A DNA stretch of 64,000 nt from Calamus simplicifolius (taxonomy: Eukaryota; Streptophyta; Magnoliopsida; Arecales; Arecaceae). The notes beneath the pieces are model-generated. The model was not told the origin of the DNA. It made no database searches and worked only from the letters and a program-made list of their open reading frames with translations. Positions 1-10,975 of this stretch are shown here, one piece after another (within the stretch, counting starts at the first letter, position 1; each line of letters begins with the position of its first letter). The stretch lies in the NCBI GenBank assembly GCA_900491605.1, contig UESW01004372.1, forward strand, positions 1,736,014-1,800,013, read 5' to 3'. The position numbers and the translations under genes were made by a program.

Positions 1-2377
1 TGTGCAAATATGGGATGAGACTCAACCCGACCAAATGTGCCTTCGGCGTCAACTCCGGGAAGTTTCTCGGCTTCATGGTCTCCCAGCGGGGTATCGAGGC
101 TAACCCCCAGAAGATTCAAGCTCTCCAACAAATGGCGCCCCCAGCATCTGTTAAAGAGGTCTAACGCCTAACCGGGAGAATAGCGGCCCTGAACCGCTTC
201 GTGACGCGGTCGGCCGAGAGATGCCTCCCCTTCTTCAAAACTCTCCGATCGGCCAAAAACTTCCAGTGGACTCCCGAATGCCAAAGGTCATTTCAAGATC
301 TTAAGAAGTACCTCGGCTTGCCTCCACTCCTCAGCAGTCCGACCCCAGGAGAGACCCTATTCTTGTACCTGGCTGTTTCGGAAGGTGCAGTCTGCTTGGC
401 GCTGATCAAAGAAGAAGGCAAAATTCAAAAGCCGATCTACTATGTCAGCAGGCTGCTCCGCGATGCGGAGACGAGGTACATCAAAATTGAAAAGATGGTG
501 CTGGCCTTAATCACCTCAGTTTGAAAGCTGCGGCCGTACTTCCAAGCACATTCCGTAACGGTCCTGACTGACCAACCCATCAAGGCGATAGTCCACCGTC
601 CCGAGACATCGGGAAGAATGACCAAATGGGCTGTCGAGCTAAGTGAGCATGACATACACTTCCAGCCTCGTCCAGCCATCAAAGCTCAGGTGCTGGCCGA
701 CTTCCTCCTCGAATGTACTATCTCGGAGGATTGTTCTACCCCAGACTCCCCCGAAGAACCAAAAGTTGGAGCCTGGTGGCTCCTCCATGTCGACGGGTCA
801 TCTAATGCCCATCGCTCCGGTGCGGGTCTGGTTCTTACCAGTCCGGAGGAATAGCCTTTGAATATGGCATCCGATTCTCCTTCCCGGCCTCCAACAACGA
901 AGCCGAGTATGAAGCCCTGTTAGCCGGTGTCCGAATCGCCCGCAATCTGAAGGTGGAAAAGCTTAATGCCTTCACCGACTCTCGGCTAGTAGCCGGCCAT
1001 GTACGGGGAGAGTTTGAAGCTCGGAAGCCGAATATGATTCGGTATCTCCAAGAGGTACGGAGCCTGCTTCCCCATTTTGCCGAATTTGAAATTATTCAGA
1101 TTCCCAGATCTGAGAACGCCCGCGCTGACCTACTCTCCCGATTGGCAACCGCGGAGACAATGGATGCCGAGCAAAAGTTCCACTTGGAGACTCTGGAAAG
1201 ACCCAGCATCGCGGAAGCTGACCGAATAATGCAAGTTGAGGCCAAACTATCCTGGTTCGACTCTATCCTCAAATACCTCAAAGAAGGATCGCTTCCGTCC
1301 GACCGGAGAGAGGCTAGAAAGCTGAAGCTGCAGGCCACTCACTACGTATTGATTGACAACCAGCTTTACAAATGGTTTTTTTCCATGCCGCTGCTCAGAT
1401 GCCTTCGCCCGTCTGAAGCAGATTATGCTCTGCGCGAGGTACATGAAGGGATTTGCGGCAACCATCTGGGAAGTCGGTCCCTATGCCACAAAGTGCTACG
1501 ACAAGGCTACTATTGGCCGACCATGCAGAAAGACGTAGACGACCTAGTCCGAGCCTGCGACCCCTGCCAGAGGCATTCGAGCATCCAAAGGCTCCCTTCC
1601 GCCGAGCTAATTTCCATATCCTCCGCTTGGCCCTTTGCCAAATGGGGGATGGTCATCCTCGGCCCATTCCCGCTTTCCATAGGACAGCGAAAATTTCTAT
1701 TTATCGCCATCGACTACTTCACAAAATGGGTCGAAGCGGAAGCAGTTGCACAAATCACCGAAGCACGGGCTAGAGATTTTGTTTGGAGGTCTATCATCTG
1801 CCGATTCGGTCTGCCCTACACTATAATCACCGATAACGGTAAGCAGTTTGACAACTCCAAATTCTGCCAGTTCTGTGAAGAGCATGGAATCCATCACCAC
1901 CTCACTTTGGTCGGGCACTCACAAGCCAACGGAGCGGCCGAAGTGACCAACAGGACCCTCCTTCAGGGAATCAAAGCCCGCCTCTCCAGAGCCCAAGGCA
2001 GGTGGGCGGACGAGCTACATCATGTCTTATGGGCCTACCGCACCACCCCGAGAATCCCGACAGGCGAAACCCCATTCCGAATGGCTTTCGGTACAGAGGC
2101 CGTTATCCCTGTGGAGGTCGGCCTCCCATCATTGCGGGTGGAAAGCTACTCAGAGGAAGCTAGCAACGAACAACTCCGCACTAACCTCGACTTGGTGGAG
2201 GAAATTAGAGAGAAGGCCCAGATCAGAGTGGCTGCTTATCAACAAAGGGTGGCCCGTTACCATGCTTCCAGAGTCAAAGGGAAGGACTTCCTACCCGGCG
2301 ACCTTGTCCTCCGAAAGGCCTCTGTTTCCAAACCACTGGTACAAGGAAAGCTGGCACCAAACTGGGAGGGCCCATAC
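1..2377 (+). pseudogene. pol: Tat-1 pol: RT end, RNase H, archaeal-type RNase H, integrase (interrupted)
   Basis: Frame at 1-165 gives the RT thumb (KCAFGVNSGKFLGF). RNase H follows to about 620. The second, archaeal-type RNase H lies at about 760-1160 (HVDGSSN, ASNNEAEYEALLAG). Integrase starts near 1380 with the HHCC zinc motif (VHEGICGNH, then CDPCQ at about 1558). The catalytic triad follows: D in IDYFTKWVEA at about 1710, D in ITDNGKQF at about 1828, E in NGAAEVTNR at about 1940. Lesions are a TAA at 162-164, a TGA at 522-524 and a one-base deletion near 850 after SPE. The frame stays open from 953 until the copia LTR breaks it at 2378. The rest of the integrase is at 12345-12457. Confidence 0.88.
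2373..2377. repeat. Target-site duplication of the copia element (left copy)
   Basis: CATAC precedes the 5' LTR and CGTAC (12345-12349) follows the 3' LTR. Four of five bases match; the difference is a transition. Removing one copy restores the integrase frame. Confidence 0.8.
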
Positions 2378-3775
2378 TGTTGACCCAATTGAGGATTTTG
2401 ATGATTAACAAAACTATTTGAGTATAACATTTGATGTTACTAATGATTTTGATTAAGTCTTTCAGTTTATAAGTCTAATTCATGATCAAAATCAAGAAGG
2501 AAAATCAAGTTCTGGTTTGAATCTAATGTCAAGGTAAGACTGCAGACATTAGAGTCGACACATGGAATCGCAGAGTCGACTCCACAAAATGGCACAGACT
2601 TAGAGTCGACTCCGGGACTGTGAGAGCCGACTCTATCAGAAACAACAGAACGATGGATTTTCAGGCCACGACTTAGAGTCGACTCCCGGACTGCTAGAGT
2701 CGACTCCAGAAGAATTTTGTGTCGACCCCAGAAAAGTCAGAGACGACTCCAGATCGAGCGGATTAAATTATTTCGAGTTAGAGCCGACTCCAGAAAAGCT
2801 AGAGCCGACTCCAGAATGTCAGACACGGCTCCAGAACTGTCAGAACGACTCTAAACTTTAACTTTATCAATTTTAATCCCAACGGCTATTGTTATTTATG
2901 GATCTAATCCTTTTTCACTTGCTTCTAACGGATAGTTTTGCACTATTTATGGATTAATCGAATCTATAAGAAGAGGGGTGATTGCATCCCAAAAAGAAGA
3001 GAAGAAAAATCAAGAAAGAGGCAAAAAGAAAAGAATAGAGAAAATCCTTGAGATCTATCAGAAAAGAAAAGAGGGAAAACCTGTAAGGAAAGATCATACT
3101 CATTCCCCAAGAAAAAGAGATTCCAAGCCTTTGCTGTTCTACTTAGAAGAAATCTCAAAAGAAGGGAGAAGCCCTAGTTTTTCAATCTTCTGAACCTCAA
3201 GAGCATATCCAAAGGAAGATCCATTCAAAGGAAGAGAAGGAAGAAGCCACCAAGATCTTCGAATCAGGCTTTGGTTCCTAATCTCTATTTATTGTTTCAT
3301 TATTGTATATTTGCTCATTGAAGGAGTAGTTTGCTTTTGTAAACTCATTACATTGTTTGCTGGGTCAATCTGGTGATTGATTCAGTTGAGGCAGTTAGCC
3401 TTGTGCAAGCATTTGCTTGTGGTTTTAGGTTTTGTGCTGGTGAGCCTTGAAAACCAGCTGGGTTCGTTGTGCGCCCGGGAAAACAACAAGTTTGAGTTGT
3501 GAGCTTGCAAAACAACTCTGCTGTAATCAGTTTGATTATAGTGTGGACCCAAGAGGTACTTGGGAGTGGACGTAGGTGTAGGTACACCGAACCACTATAA
3601 AATCTATTGTGTTTGCCGTGATTGTCTCTTTATCTTCAACTCTTCATTTATAGTTGCTTAGTTTTAAATCTGTGAATCTAAGTTTTTATTTCCGCTGGGG
3701 GTTATCTATTCAAAAGAGTTTAATTTTTGAAAAACCCAATTCACCCCCCCTCTTGGGTTGCTATCTGGACCAACA
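2378..3775 (+). repeat. Copia 5' LTR
   Basis: Starts TGTTGACCCAATTG and ends GGACCAACA, matching 10976-12344 along its length. The U3 part (2550-2850) is packed with GAGTCGACTC-type decamers. A TATA-like TATAAG lies at 2965-2970, followed by a purine-rich leader. Length 1398 bp. Confidence 0.93.
2965..2970 (+). promoter_or_regulatory. TATA-like box of the copia LTR
   Basis: TATAAG inside the 5' LTR, conserved at 11540-11545 in the 3' LTR. It is placed as expected for the U3/R boundary, about 800 bp before the LTR end. The transcription start is inferred near 2995. Confidence 0.5.
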
Positions 3776-3777
3776 AT

Positions 3778-3789
3778 TGGTATCAGAGC
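3778..3789 (+). other. Copia primer binding site (initiator tRNA-Met)
   Basis: TGGTATCAGAGC begins two bases after the 5' LTR. This is the standard sequence complementary to the 3' end of plant initiator tRNA-Met, which primes minus-strand synthesis. Confidence 0.92.
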
Positions 3790-3835
3790 TAGTGCTCATT
3801 TGATTTGATCTAACGATCAAGAGTCAAAGATCCAC

Positions 3836-5359
3836 ATGGCAACTCAAGCTGGTTCATCTTTTTTCGAAGGTCAATCTACTAATAGACCACCCTTATTTAA
3901 TGGTTCTAACTATGGTTATTGGAAAGCTAGAATGAAAATATTCATTCAAGCACTTGACTATGATCTATGGAGTATTATAGTCAATGGACCACACACACCC
4001 ACTGCTAGAGTTAATGGCATGGAGATTCCTAAACCGGAAACGGAATGGGATGAACATGATAGAAAATTGGCACAACTCAATGCCAAAGCAATGAATGTCT
4101 TATACTGCTCATTAGATGCAAATGAATTCAATCGCATATCTATTTGCATTTCTGCTAAGGAAATCTGGGATAGACTTGAAGTTACCCATGAGGGAACAAA
4201 TCAAGTCAAGGAATCCAAGATTAACATGCTAGTTCATAAATATGAATTGTTTAAAATGGATGCATGTGAATCTATTGCTGATATGTTTACAAGATTTACT
4301 GACATAGTTAATGGTTTAAAAAGTCTTGGTAAATCTTATAATAATTCTGATCTTGTGAGAAAGGTCTTGCGTTCCTTGCCTAGGACTTGGGAAGCTAAGG
4401 TGACGGCAATACAAGAAGCAAAGGATCTAAGTACACTACCCCTAGAAGAACTATTGGGATCCTTGATGACTCATGAGCTTCAAATCAAGCAACATGTTGA
4501 TGAAGATGAGTCAAAGAAGAAAAGAAATATGGCTCTTAAGATTTCTGAATATATGGAAGAGCCTCATGAATCTGAGGATGAAAGTGATGATGAGGACATG
4601 GCACTCATCACAAGAAAATTTAAAAGATTCATGAAGAAGAAGAAGTTTGAAAAGAAAAAGCCCTTTGCAAGAAAAGATGAGGACAAGGGCAAAGAAAAGG
4701 AAGTTATTTGTTTTGAATGCAAGAAGCCGGGTCACTTTAAATCTGAATGCCCTCAACTAAAGAAAGGCACCCGGAGGTTCAAAAAGAAGGCAATGATGGC
4801 CACATGGAGCGATTCGGAAAGTACAAGTTCCGAAGAAGAAGAAAAGAGTGAAATGGCCAATCTATGCTTCATGGCGGACAACGATGAGGTAAGTCCGAGT
4901 TTTCTTGATGACTTCACTTTTGATGAATTACATAGTGCTTTTTATGAATTAATGGATGATTTTGCAAACCTAAGTTCAAAGAACAAAGATTTGAAAACTC
5001 AAATGCAAAAACTATCATTAGAAAATGAAAAGCATGTTATTGATAAAGAACTTTTAATAAAAGAAAAAGAAAGTTTGAAAAATGAAGTTGATAGACTTAA
5101 GCCTATAGTTGATAAATTTACACTAAGCTCTATCAAACTTAATATGATTTTGGAAAATCAAAAGGCTGTTTTTGATAAAGCTGGATTAGGATATAATCCA
5201 CTTAAAAAGCAAAAATCATTGAAAAACATTTTTGTACATGCTGAAAAATCATTAAACATTACTTGTTTTAAATGTGGAACAAAGGACATAAATCATATAT
5301 GTGTAAATCTTCACATAAAAGAAAAAGATGATTTGGGTTCCCAAAGGAACAATTTTTAA
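3836..5359 (+). CDS. gag: Copia gag (capsid/nucleocapsid)
   Basis: The first ATG after the PBS opens a 507-residue frame. Residues about 10-220 match the UBN2-type gag domain of copia elements (FNGSNYGYWKARM near the N-terminus). An acidic and lysine-rich stretch follows, then a CCHC zinc knuckle CFECKKPGHFKSEC at about residues 292-305, which binds RNA. The C-terminal third is a predicted coiled coil rich in K, E and L. A second, incomplete cysteine motif (CFKCG) lies near residue 480. The frame ends at TAA 5357-5359 where a neighbouring frame carries on (WVPKGTIFN), so a small indel near 5335 probably separates gag from protease. Confidence 0.85.
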   Translation: MATQAGSSFFEGQSTNRPPLFNGSNYGYWKARMKIFIQALDYDLWSIIVNGPHTPTARVNGMEIPKPETEWDEHDRKLAQLNAKAMNVLYCSLDANEFNRISICISAKEIWDRLEVTHEGTNQVKESKINMLVHKYELFKMDACESIADMFTRFTDIVNGLKSLGKSYNNSDLVRKVLRSLPRTWEAKVTAIQEAKDLSTLPLEELLGSLMTHELQIKQHVDEDESKKKRNMALKISEYMEEPHESEDESDDEDMALITRKFKRFMKKKKFEKKKPFARKDEDKGKEKEVICFECKKPGHFKSECPQLKKGTRRFKKKAMMATWSDSESTSSEEEEKSEMANLCFMADNDEVSPSFLDDFTFDELHSAFYELMDDFANLSSKNKDLKTQMQKLSLENEKHVIDKELLIKEKESLKNEVDRLKPIVDKFTLSSIKLNMILENQKAVFDKAGLGYNPLKKQKSLKNIFVHAEKSLNITCFKCGTKDINHICVNLHIKEKDDLGSQRNNF

Positions 5360-5419
5360 TGCTTCTAACCATGAAGGACCCAAGAAGGCTTGGGTACCTA
5401 AAATTAAGACATAAATGTT

Positions 5420-5677
5420 TTGCAGGAGTGTCTTGCAGCCATCAGACTGAAAAGAAAATGGTACCTGGACAGTGGTTGCTCAAGACACATGACGGGTGAC
5501 AAAGATCAATTCATCACCCTTGAATCAAAAAGAGGTGGAGTAGTTACTTTTGGTGATAATGGTCAAGGCCATATCATGGGCATTGGTAAGATTCAAATTA
5601 CTCCATCTACTCATATTGATAATGTTTTATATGTTGATGGACTTAAACATAATCTAATAAGTATTAGCCAACTGTGA
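5420..5677 (+). pseudogene. pol: Copia protease segment
   Basis: Carries the retrotransposon aspartic protease active site KWYLDSGCSRHMTG at about 5455-5496, which cleaves the polyprotein. The frame ends in TGA right after SISQL (about 5675). In that place the sequence CTGTGAC lacks two bases compared with the frame that follows, so a TG dinucleotide loss is the likely lesion. The upstream start is not a real initiation codon; protease is normally part of a gag-pol polyprotein. Confidence 0.8.
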
Positions 5678-6887
5678 CAAAGGTTTCAAAGTTTCCTTTG
5701 AAGCTTCTGTTTGCACTGTTACTAATCCCATTGATAATAGCATTATTCTTGTTGGTAAACGCTATGGCAATGTGTACTTAATTGATTTGAGTAATTTATC
5801 TCCAAGTAATCATTGCTTAGTTGCTGATAATGCTAGAATGAATGAGATTGGTTGGCTATGGCATCGTAGATTAGGTCATGCAAGCACACACCTAATTTCC
5901 AAATTATTAAAAATGGATTTAGTTAAAGGTATTCCTAGTCTAAATTTTGAAAATAATCGAATATGTGATGCATGTCAATTTGGAAAACAAACAAGAACTT
6001 CTTTCAAATCTAAGAATGTTGTTTCAACTACTAGGCCACTAGAGCTACTACACATGGACCTTTTTGGACCTACTAGAACCACAAGTCTAGGAGGAAAGAA
6101 ATATGGTCTAGTGATAGTAGATGATTACTCTAGATTCACTTGGGTAATGTTTTTGGCTCACAAAGATGAGACTTTCTCAATATTCATGAAATTCGTTAAG
6201 AAAGTCACAAATGAGAAAAACACTACCATAGTGTCTATTAGAAGTGATCATGGAACTGAATTTGAAAATCACTTATTTGAAAAATTCTGTTTTGAAAAAG
6301 GCATACATCATAACTTCTCTGCACCTAGAACACCACAACAAAATGGAGTTGTAGAAAGGAAGAATAGGACTTTAGAAGACATGGCCCGTACCATGCTATG
6401 TGAAAGCCAACTTCCAAAATATTTTTGGGCGGAAGCTATAAACACAGCATGTTACATTCTAAATAGAGCCCTAATTAGACCTATCCTTAAGAAAACTCCC
6501 TATGAACTTTGGATCAATAGGAAACCAAATTTAAGTTATTTTCATGCATTTGGTTGTAAATGTTTTATTCATAACAATGGTAAGGATAATCTTGGGAAGT
6601 TTGATGCAAAGTCTGATGAAGGTATCTTCCTAGGATATTCTACATCTAGCAAAGCATATAGAGTATTTAATAAGAAAAGCTTAGTTGTAGAAGAATCCAT
6701 TCATATAGTGTTTGATGAGTCTTTAGCATCAAGTTCAGATAAAATTGATGATGAGGAAGATACATCTTTGATTGAAAGAAATATTGAAAAATTAAATGTA
6801 TCTTCAGATCAGAACCTGAAGTTAAGGATGATGACTCACCTAAGGATGATGGTATTGATACTGTTCAAAATGATAAGATCTACCTAG
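5678..6887 (+). pseudogene. pol: Copia integrase
   Basis: Begins in the frame shifted after the TG loss (KGFKVSFEA) and is open through 6887. The HHCC zinc finger runs from RLGHASTH (about 5870) to CDACQFGKQ (about 5965). The DDE triad is seen as VDDYSRF (about 6118), SDHGTEFEN (about 6245) and QQNGVVERKNR (about 6338-6370). This enzyme inserts the cDNA into chromosomes. The acidic tail after about 6810 is frameshifted twice: near 6810 and near 6885 a different frame resumes toward reverse transcriptase. Confidence 0.85.
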
Positions 6888-8537
6888 AGATTGGAGATAT
6901 GCTTATGGTCATCCTAAGGACCTAATCATAGGTGATCCATCTCAAGGTGTAAGGACTAGATCATCAATGAGAGATATCAATAATCATCTTGCATTTGTAT
7001 CTCATATAGAACCTAAGACTATAGAGGAAGCCGAAAAAGATAGTTATTGGATGTTAGCAATGCAGGAAGAATTAAACCAATTCACTAGAAATCAAGTTTG
7101 GACCCTAGTTGAAAGACCTAAAAATCACCCTATAATAGGATCTAAATGGGTATTTAGAAATAAATTAGATGAAAATGGCATAGTAATTAGAAACAAAGCT
7201 AGACTAGTTGCAAAAGGATATAATCAAGAAGAAGGTATAGATTTTGATGAAACTTTTGCACCTGTTGCTAGATTAGAAGCCATTAGGCTACTACTTGCAT
7301 TTGCATGTCATATGAATTTCAACTTATTTCAAATGGATGTTAAAAGTGCATTTCTAAATGGTTTTATAAATGAGGAAGTTTATGTTGAACAACCTCCTGG
7401 TTTTGAAGATCATGAATTTCCAAACCACGTCTTCAAACTACACAAAGCACTTTATGGTTTAAAGCAAGCACCTAGAGCTTGGTATGATAGATTAAGTAAA
7501 TTTTTAATTGAAAATGACTTTTCTAGAGGAAATGTTGATAAAACATTGTTTTTAAAAAGAAAAGGAAAGGATTTATTAATCGTTCAAATTTATGTTGATG
7601 ACATTATATTTGGTGCTACTAACAATCTTCTTTGTCAAGAATTTGCTAAGCTAATGCAGGGAGAATTCGAGATGAGCATGATGGGAGAACTAAACTTCTT
7701 CCTTGGACTTCAAATCAAACAAGAGAAAGCGGGAATTTTCATTAACCAAACAAAGTATACAAAGGAAATACTCAAGAAATTTGGTATGGAATCTGCTAAA
7801 CCTCTTGGTACGCCAATGAGTCCCTCATGCAAGCTGGACAAGGATGAAGTAGGTAAGAAAGTAGATCAAAAGCATTACAGAGGTATGATTGGATCACTTC
7901 TTTATCTAACTGCAAGTAGGCCAGATATCATGTTTTCTGTCTGCTTATGTGCAAGATATCAATCTAATCCTAAGGAATCACATTTACTTGCTGTTAAAAG
8001 AATCTTTAGATACTTAAATGGAACTAAAAATGTAGGATTATGGTATTCTAGAGACTCAACCTTAAAATTGATTGCTTATTCTGATTCTGACTATGCTGGT
8101 TGTAAGTTAGATAGAAAGAGTACAAGTGGGGTATGCCAACTTTTAGGAAGTAACTTAATCTCTTGGTTTAGCAAGAAGCAAAATTCGGTTGCATTATCCA
8201 CTGCTGAGGCAGAGTATGTTGCAGCTGGAAGTTGCTGTGCTCAAATCCTTTGGATTAAGCGACAACTTGAAGATTATGGTATCACACTTGATAAAATACC
8301 TATTAAATGTGATAATACTAGTGCTATCAATCTAACTAAAAATCCAATTCAACATTCAAGAACTAAACACATTGAAATTAGACATCACTTTATTAGAGAA
8401 CATGTAACTAACAAAGATGTTTGTCTTGAATATGTTAATACTAATGATCAATTAGCTGATATTTTACCAAACCTTTGAGTGAGGAGAGATTTTGCTATCT
8501 TAGAGGAGAATTAGGAGTTTGTGATCCTTTAGAATAA
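6888..8537 (+). pseudogene. pol: Copia reverse transcriptase and RNase H
   Basis: Open from about 6888 to 8478. RT motifs: KARLVAKGYNQEEGIDF (about 7195), QMDVKSAFLNG (about 7330), YGLKQAPRAWYDR (about 7455) and the catalytic YVDDIIFG (about 7592). RNase H: SDSDYAGCKLDRKSTSG (about 8080) and the STAEAEYVA motif (about 8200). The C-terminus reads LADI then shifts: one T is missing from a T run at about 8462. In the corrected frame the normal copia ending (TKPLSEE onward) continues to TAA at 8535-8537. The catalytic residues seen are all present, so the domain is nearly intact. Confidence 0.88.
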
Positions 8538-8734
8538 TTTTCTGAAACTCTTAAGGACAACAACTATCTAGACTTCTATAATTTCTTGAAAATCCTCTAT
8601 GTTCAATAAGGAAATTTATCTAGAAAGTTGATTTATTGTTTCCCCAATTGTTAAGGAACACTTATCTAGAGTTTGATGATTAATTTGATCAGTTTCAGAT
8701 CCTTGAAAATCTGATTTTTCTCTGAAACTATTGT

Positions 8735-8935
8735 GGAGTCGACACCTTCAGTTTGTGGAGTCGACACCTTCTTATTTTGATGTTCTGTCTGGGCAATTAG
8801 AGCCGACTCTGGCTTCTGTAGAGCCGACTCTAATTCGGGCGCTGACAGATTCTCTGGTTCGGAGCCGACACCTCGTTTTCGGGAGTCGACTCTAAGTGGA
8901 ACTAGGTCAAAATAAAAAGGGCGGAGTCGACCCCA
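8735..8935 (+). repeat. Cluster of GAGTCGACTC-like decamers after pol
   Basis: About seven copies of a GAGYCGAC(T/A)C motif occur in 200 bp between pol and the extra ORF. The same motif is repeated about ten times in each LTR (2550-2850, 11150-11420). The consensus is a perfect palindrome. Function unknown; repeated protein-binding site is one possibility. Confidence 0.6.
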
Positions 8936-9036
8936 AACGATTTCTATCGTCTCCTAAACCTTTCTCAAGCCATTCCAAACTGATTCCAAACCCTCCAAAT
9001 CCCTCAAAACCTTGATTACTCTTCCAATCGAATCCA

Positions 9037-10100
9037 ATGGCTCCCAAAAGGCGTGCTACCATTGGTGGTTCGACTGTTCCGACGAAGCGCCGTTCAAATC
9101 GGAGGCAACCTTCGTCATCTTCTTCATCTGCCACTCAAGATGACTCTCCACCCTCACCATCTTCTCCAAAAGTCGACCAATTAGCTGGTAAGGCCATTAC
9201 AACCGGAAGGAAAGTCGATTTCAACTTCTTTATTTCGGAAGGCTTTGCTATTGGGCGATTGTTGAAAGAAATGGGATGGGAGAAGGTCTGCTCTTTGGAT
9301 ATTCCTACCTACCCCGCCCTAGTAAGAGAGTTTTATAATGATTTAAGTAGAGGAGAGGGAGGATTAGTAAGTGTTGTAAGAGGAACAAAAAGTCATCACA
9401 GCCGAATTCTTGGAAATTTATTGGAAATGCCTACTGTTGGACTTATTGAATATCATCATGAAGATAGAGGAGGAGCTCTATCAAGGATGTTAGGAAGAGA
9501 AGTTCTGAGTTTGAGGAAATTTTAGCAAATCAACTTAATTTAGAACTCAGATTACTTCACAATATCTGTGGAGGATTCTTTTTCCTAAAATCGGAAGATT
9601 TGAGTATGTCTCGGAGCGAGACGTTTTATTAATGGACTGCATACTCACTGGTAGACCCTTAAATCTTGCTGGATGATGATAGGCTATATGGCGGAGGCAG
9701 CTACTAAGAAAAGATCAACATTGCCATATGGTATGATTTTAACTTTAGTTTTCAGAAGCCAAGGTGTTCTTATAATGGACAATGAGCCACTAAGGAAGTT
9801 AAGACATACAGATTATTATAGTGTCTCTACTATTCACCGAATGGGCTTTAGAAAAGAAATGGAAACTGGATTAAAAGAGGACATGAGGCCAGAGCTGAGG
9901 AGTTAGAGTTGAGGAAGTCAGAGGAGAAGACTTTCCTGGACCTTCTGCTGGACCATCTTCTGCTGGCTGCTGGACCCTCAGAAGCTGGACCAAGCTCTCA
10001 ACTTCCACATCAGTCAGCAATGGCATCAGAAAGATTTTCTGAGGAGCAAATTGGTCAGCTCAGAGCTTTACTTGCTGAGTATGACAGTGAGAACAAATGA
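9037..10100 (+). pseudogene. Extra ORF of the copia element, plant transposon protein domain
   Basis: The ATG at 9037 opens a protein with a basic, serine-rich N-terminus (KRRSNRRQ, about residues 20-45) and then a domain resembling the 'putative plant transposon protein' family (PF20167-like). Visible landmarks are PALVREFYNDL (about 9310), the ERDVLLMDCIL-type segment (about 9618) and KKRSTLPYGMILTLVF (about 9709). The first frame stops at 9525. Neighbouring frames continue the same domain, with shifts near 9520, 9578 and 9672. A short acidic C-terminal piece ends at 10100. The role is unknown; such ORFs accompany large copia elements and have been compared to env-like genes. Domain assignment is from memory of family motifs. 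Confidence 0.6.
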
Positions 10101-10960
10101 TATGTGTAAATTAAGAGAAGAGTTCAATCAACTAAAAGATGAGATAATTCAAGACTCGACATGATTTCTTTTTCACTTAGCAATTCGTCGAATCCTTTAG
10201 ACTGATCTTCATAGATTTTTGAAAGGATGGAAGGCATTGCTGACGGTTCTGGAAAGTATCTTCATGCTACAAGTCAACTAAAGAAAGATATTGACCTTGC
10301 CGTTTCTCAAATTGAAGCATGTCTTGAAAGCTTTAAGAAAACCCAAAAAGATGATGTTATGGAGATGATGGACATCTAAAGAAAATAGTGTACAAGCATA
10401 TTTGATCCTAGGTTGTATCTTAGGATTTCTTGTTTTCTTTCTTAGCATGTATATAGGATTACTTTTTTTTATACATGTAATAGATCTTGCTTTGGAGTAC
10501 AAATGGTTGAATGAATATTACACTTTTATTACAAATTTGTCTTTGATTGAATGTCAATGAATGTCTTTATTATTCGAACCAACATCCTCGCTTTGATAAC
10601 ATTCCTTATTTGCTTTTAAAACTCACCTTATTGTTGATAACAAAAAAGGGGGAGAGATGAGTGTGTAATGCATAAAAAGAAAAAAAAAGAGAAAGAGTAT
10701 ATAATGCAAAAGAAATGAAGAGAAAGACAATGAGAATTCTAGAAAGAATGAGAGAATTCAGTCTATCTACATAGGGGGAGTTATTCAATGCAGGGGGAGC
10801 TTAATAAATTTCTCCATATAAAAGTTGAATCATTTTGATTGATGTCATGTTTTATTCATTTTAAATGTTGGCATCAAATTCTCTATTAAAAGTCTCTAAG
10901 CTTTAAATTCTCAATTCAAATGAATTTTTTAATGCATATACTCAAAGTTTTTGTCATCAT

Positions 10961-10975
10961 CAAAAAGGGGGAGAT
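10961..10975 (+). other. Copia polypurine tract
   Basis: AAAAAGGGGGAG ends a few bases before the 3' LTR. It primes plus-strand synthesis. 10101-10960 holds no recognisable ORF; it is AT-rich 3' leader with stops in all frames. Confidence 0.88.
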
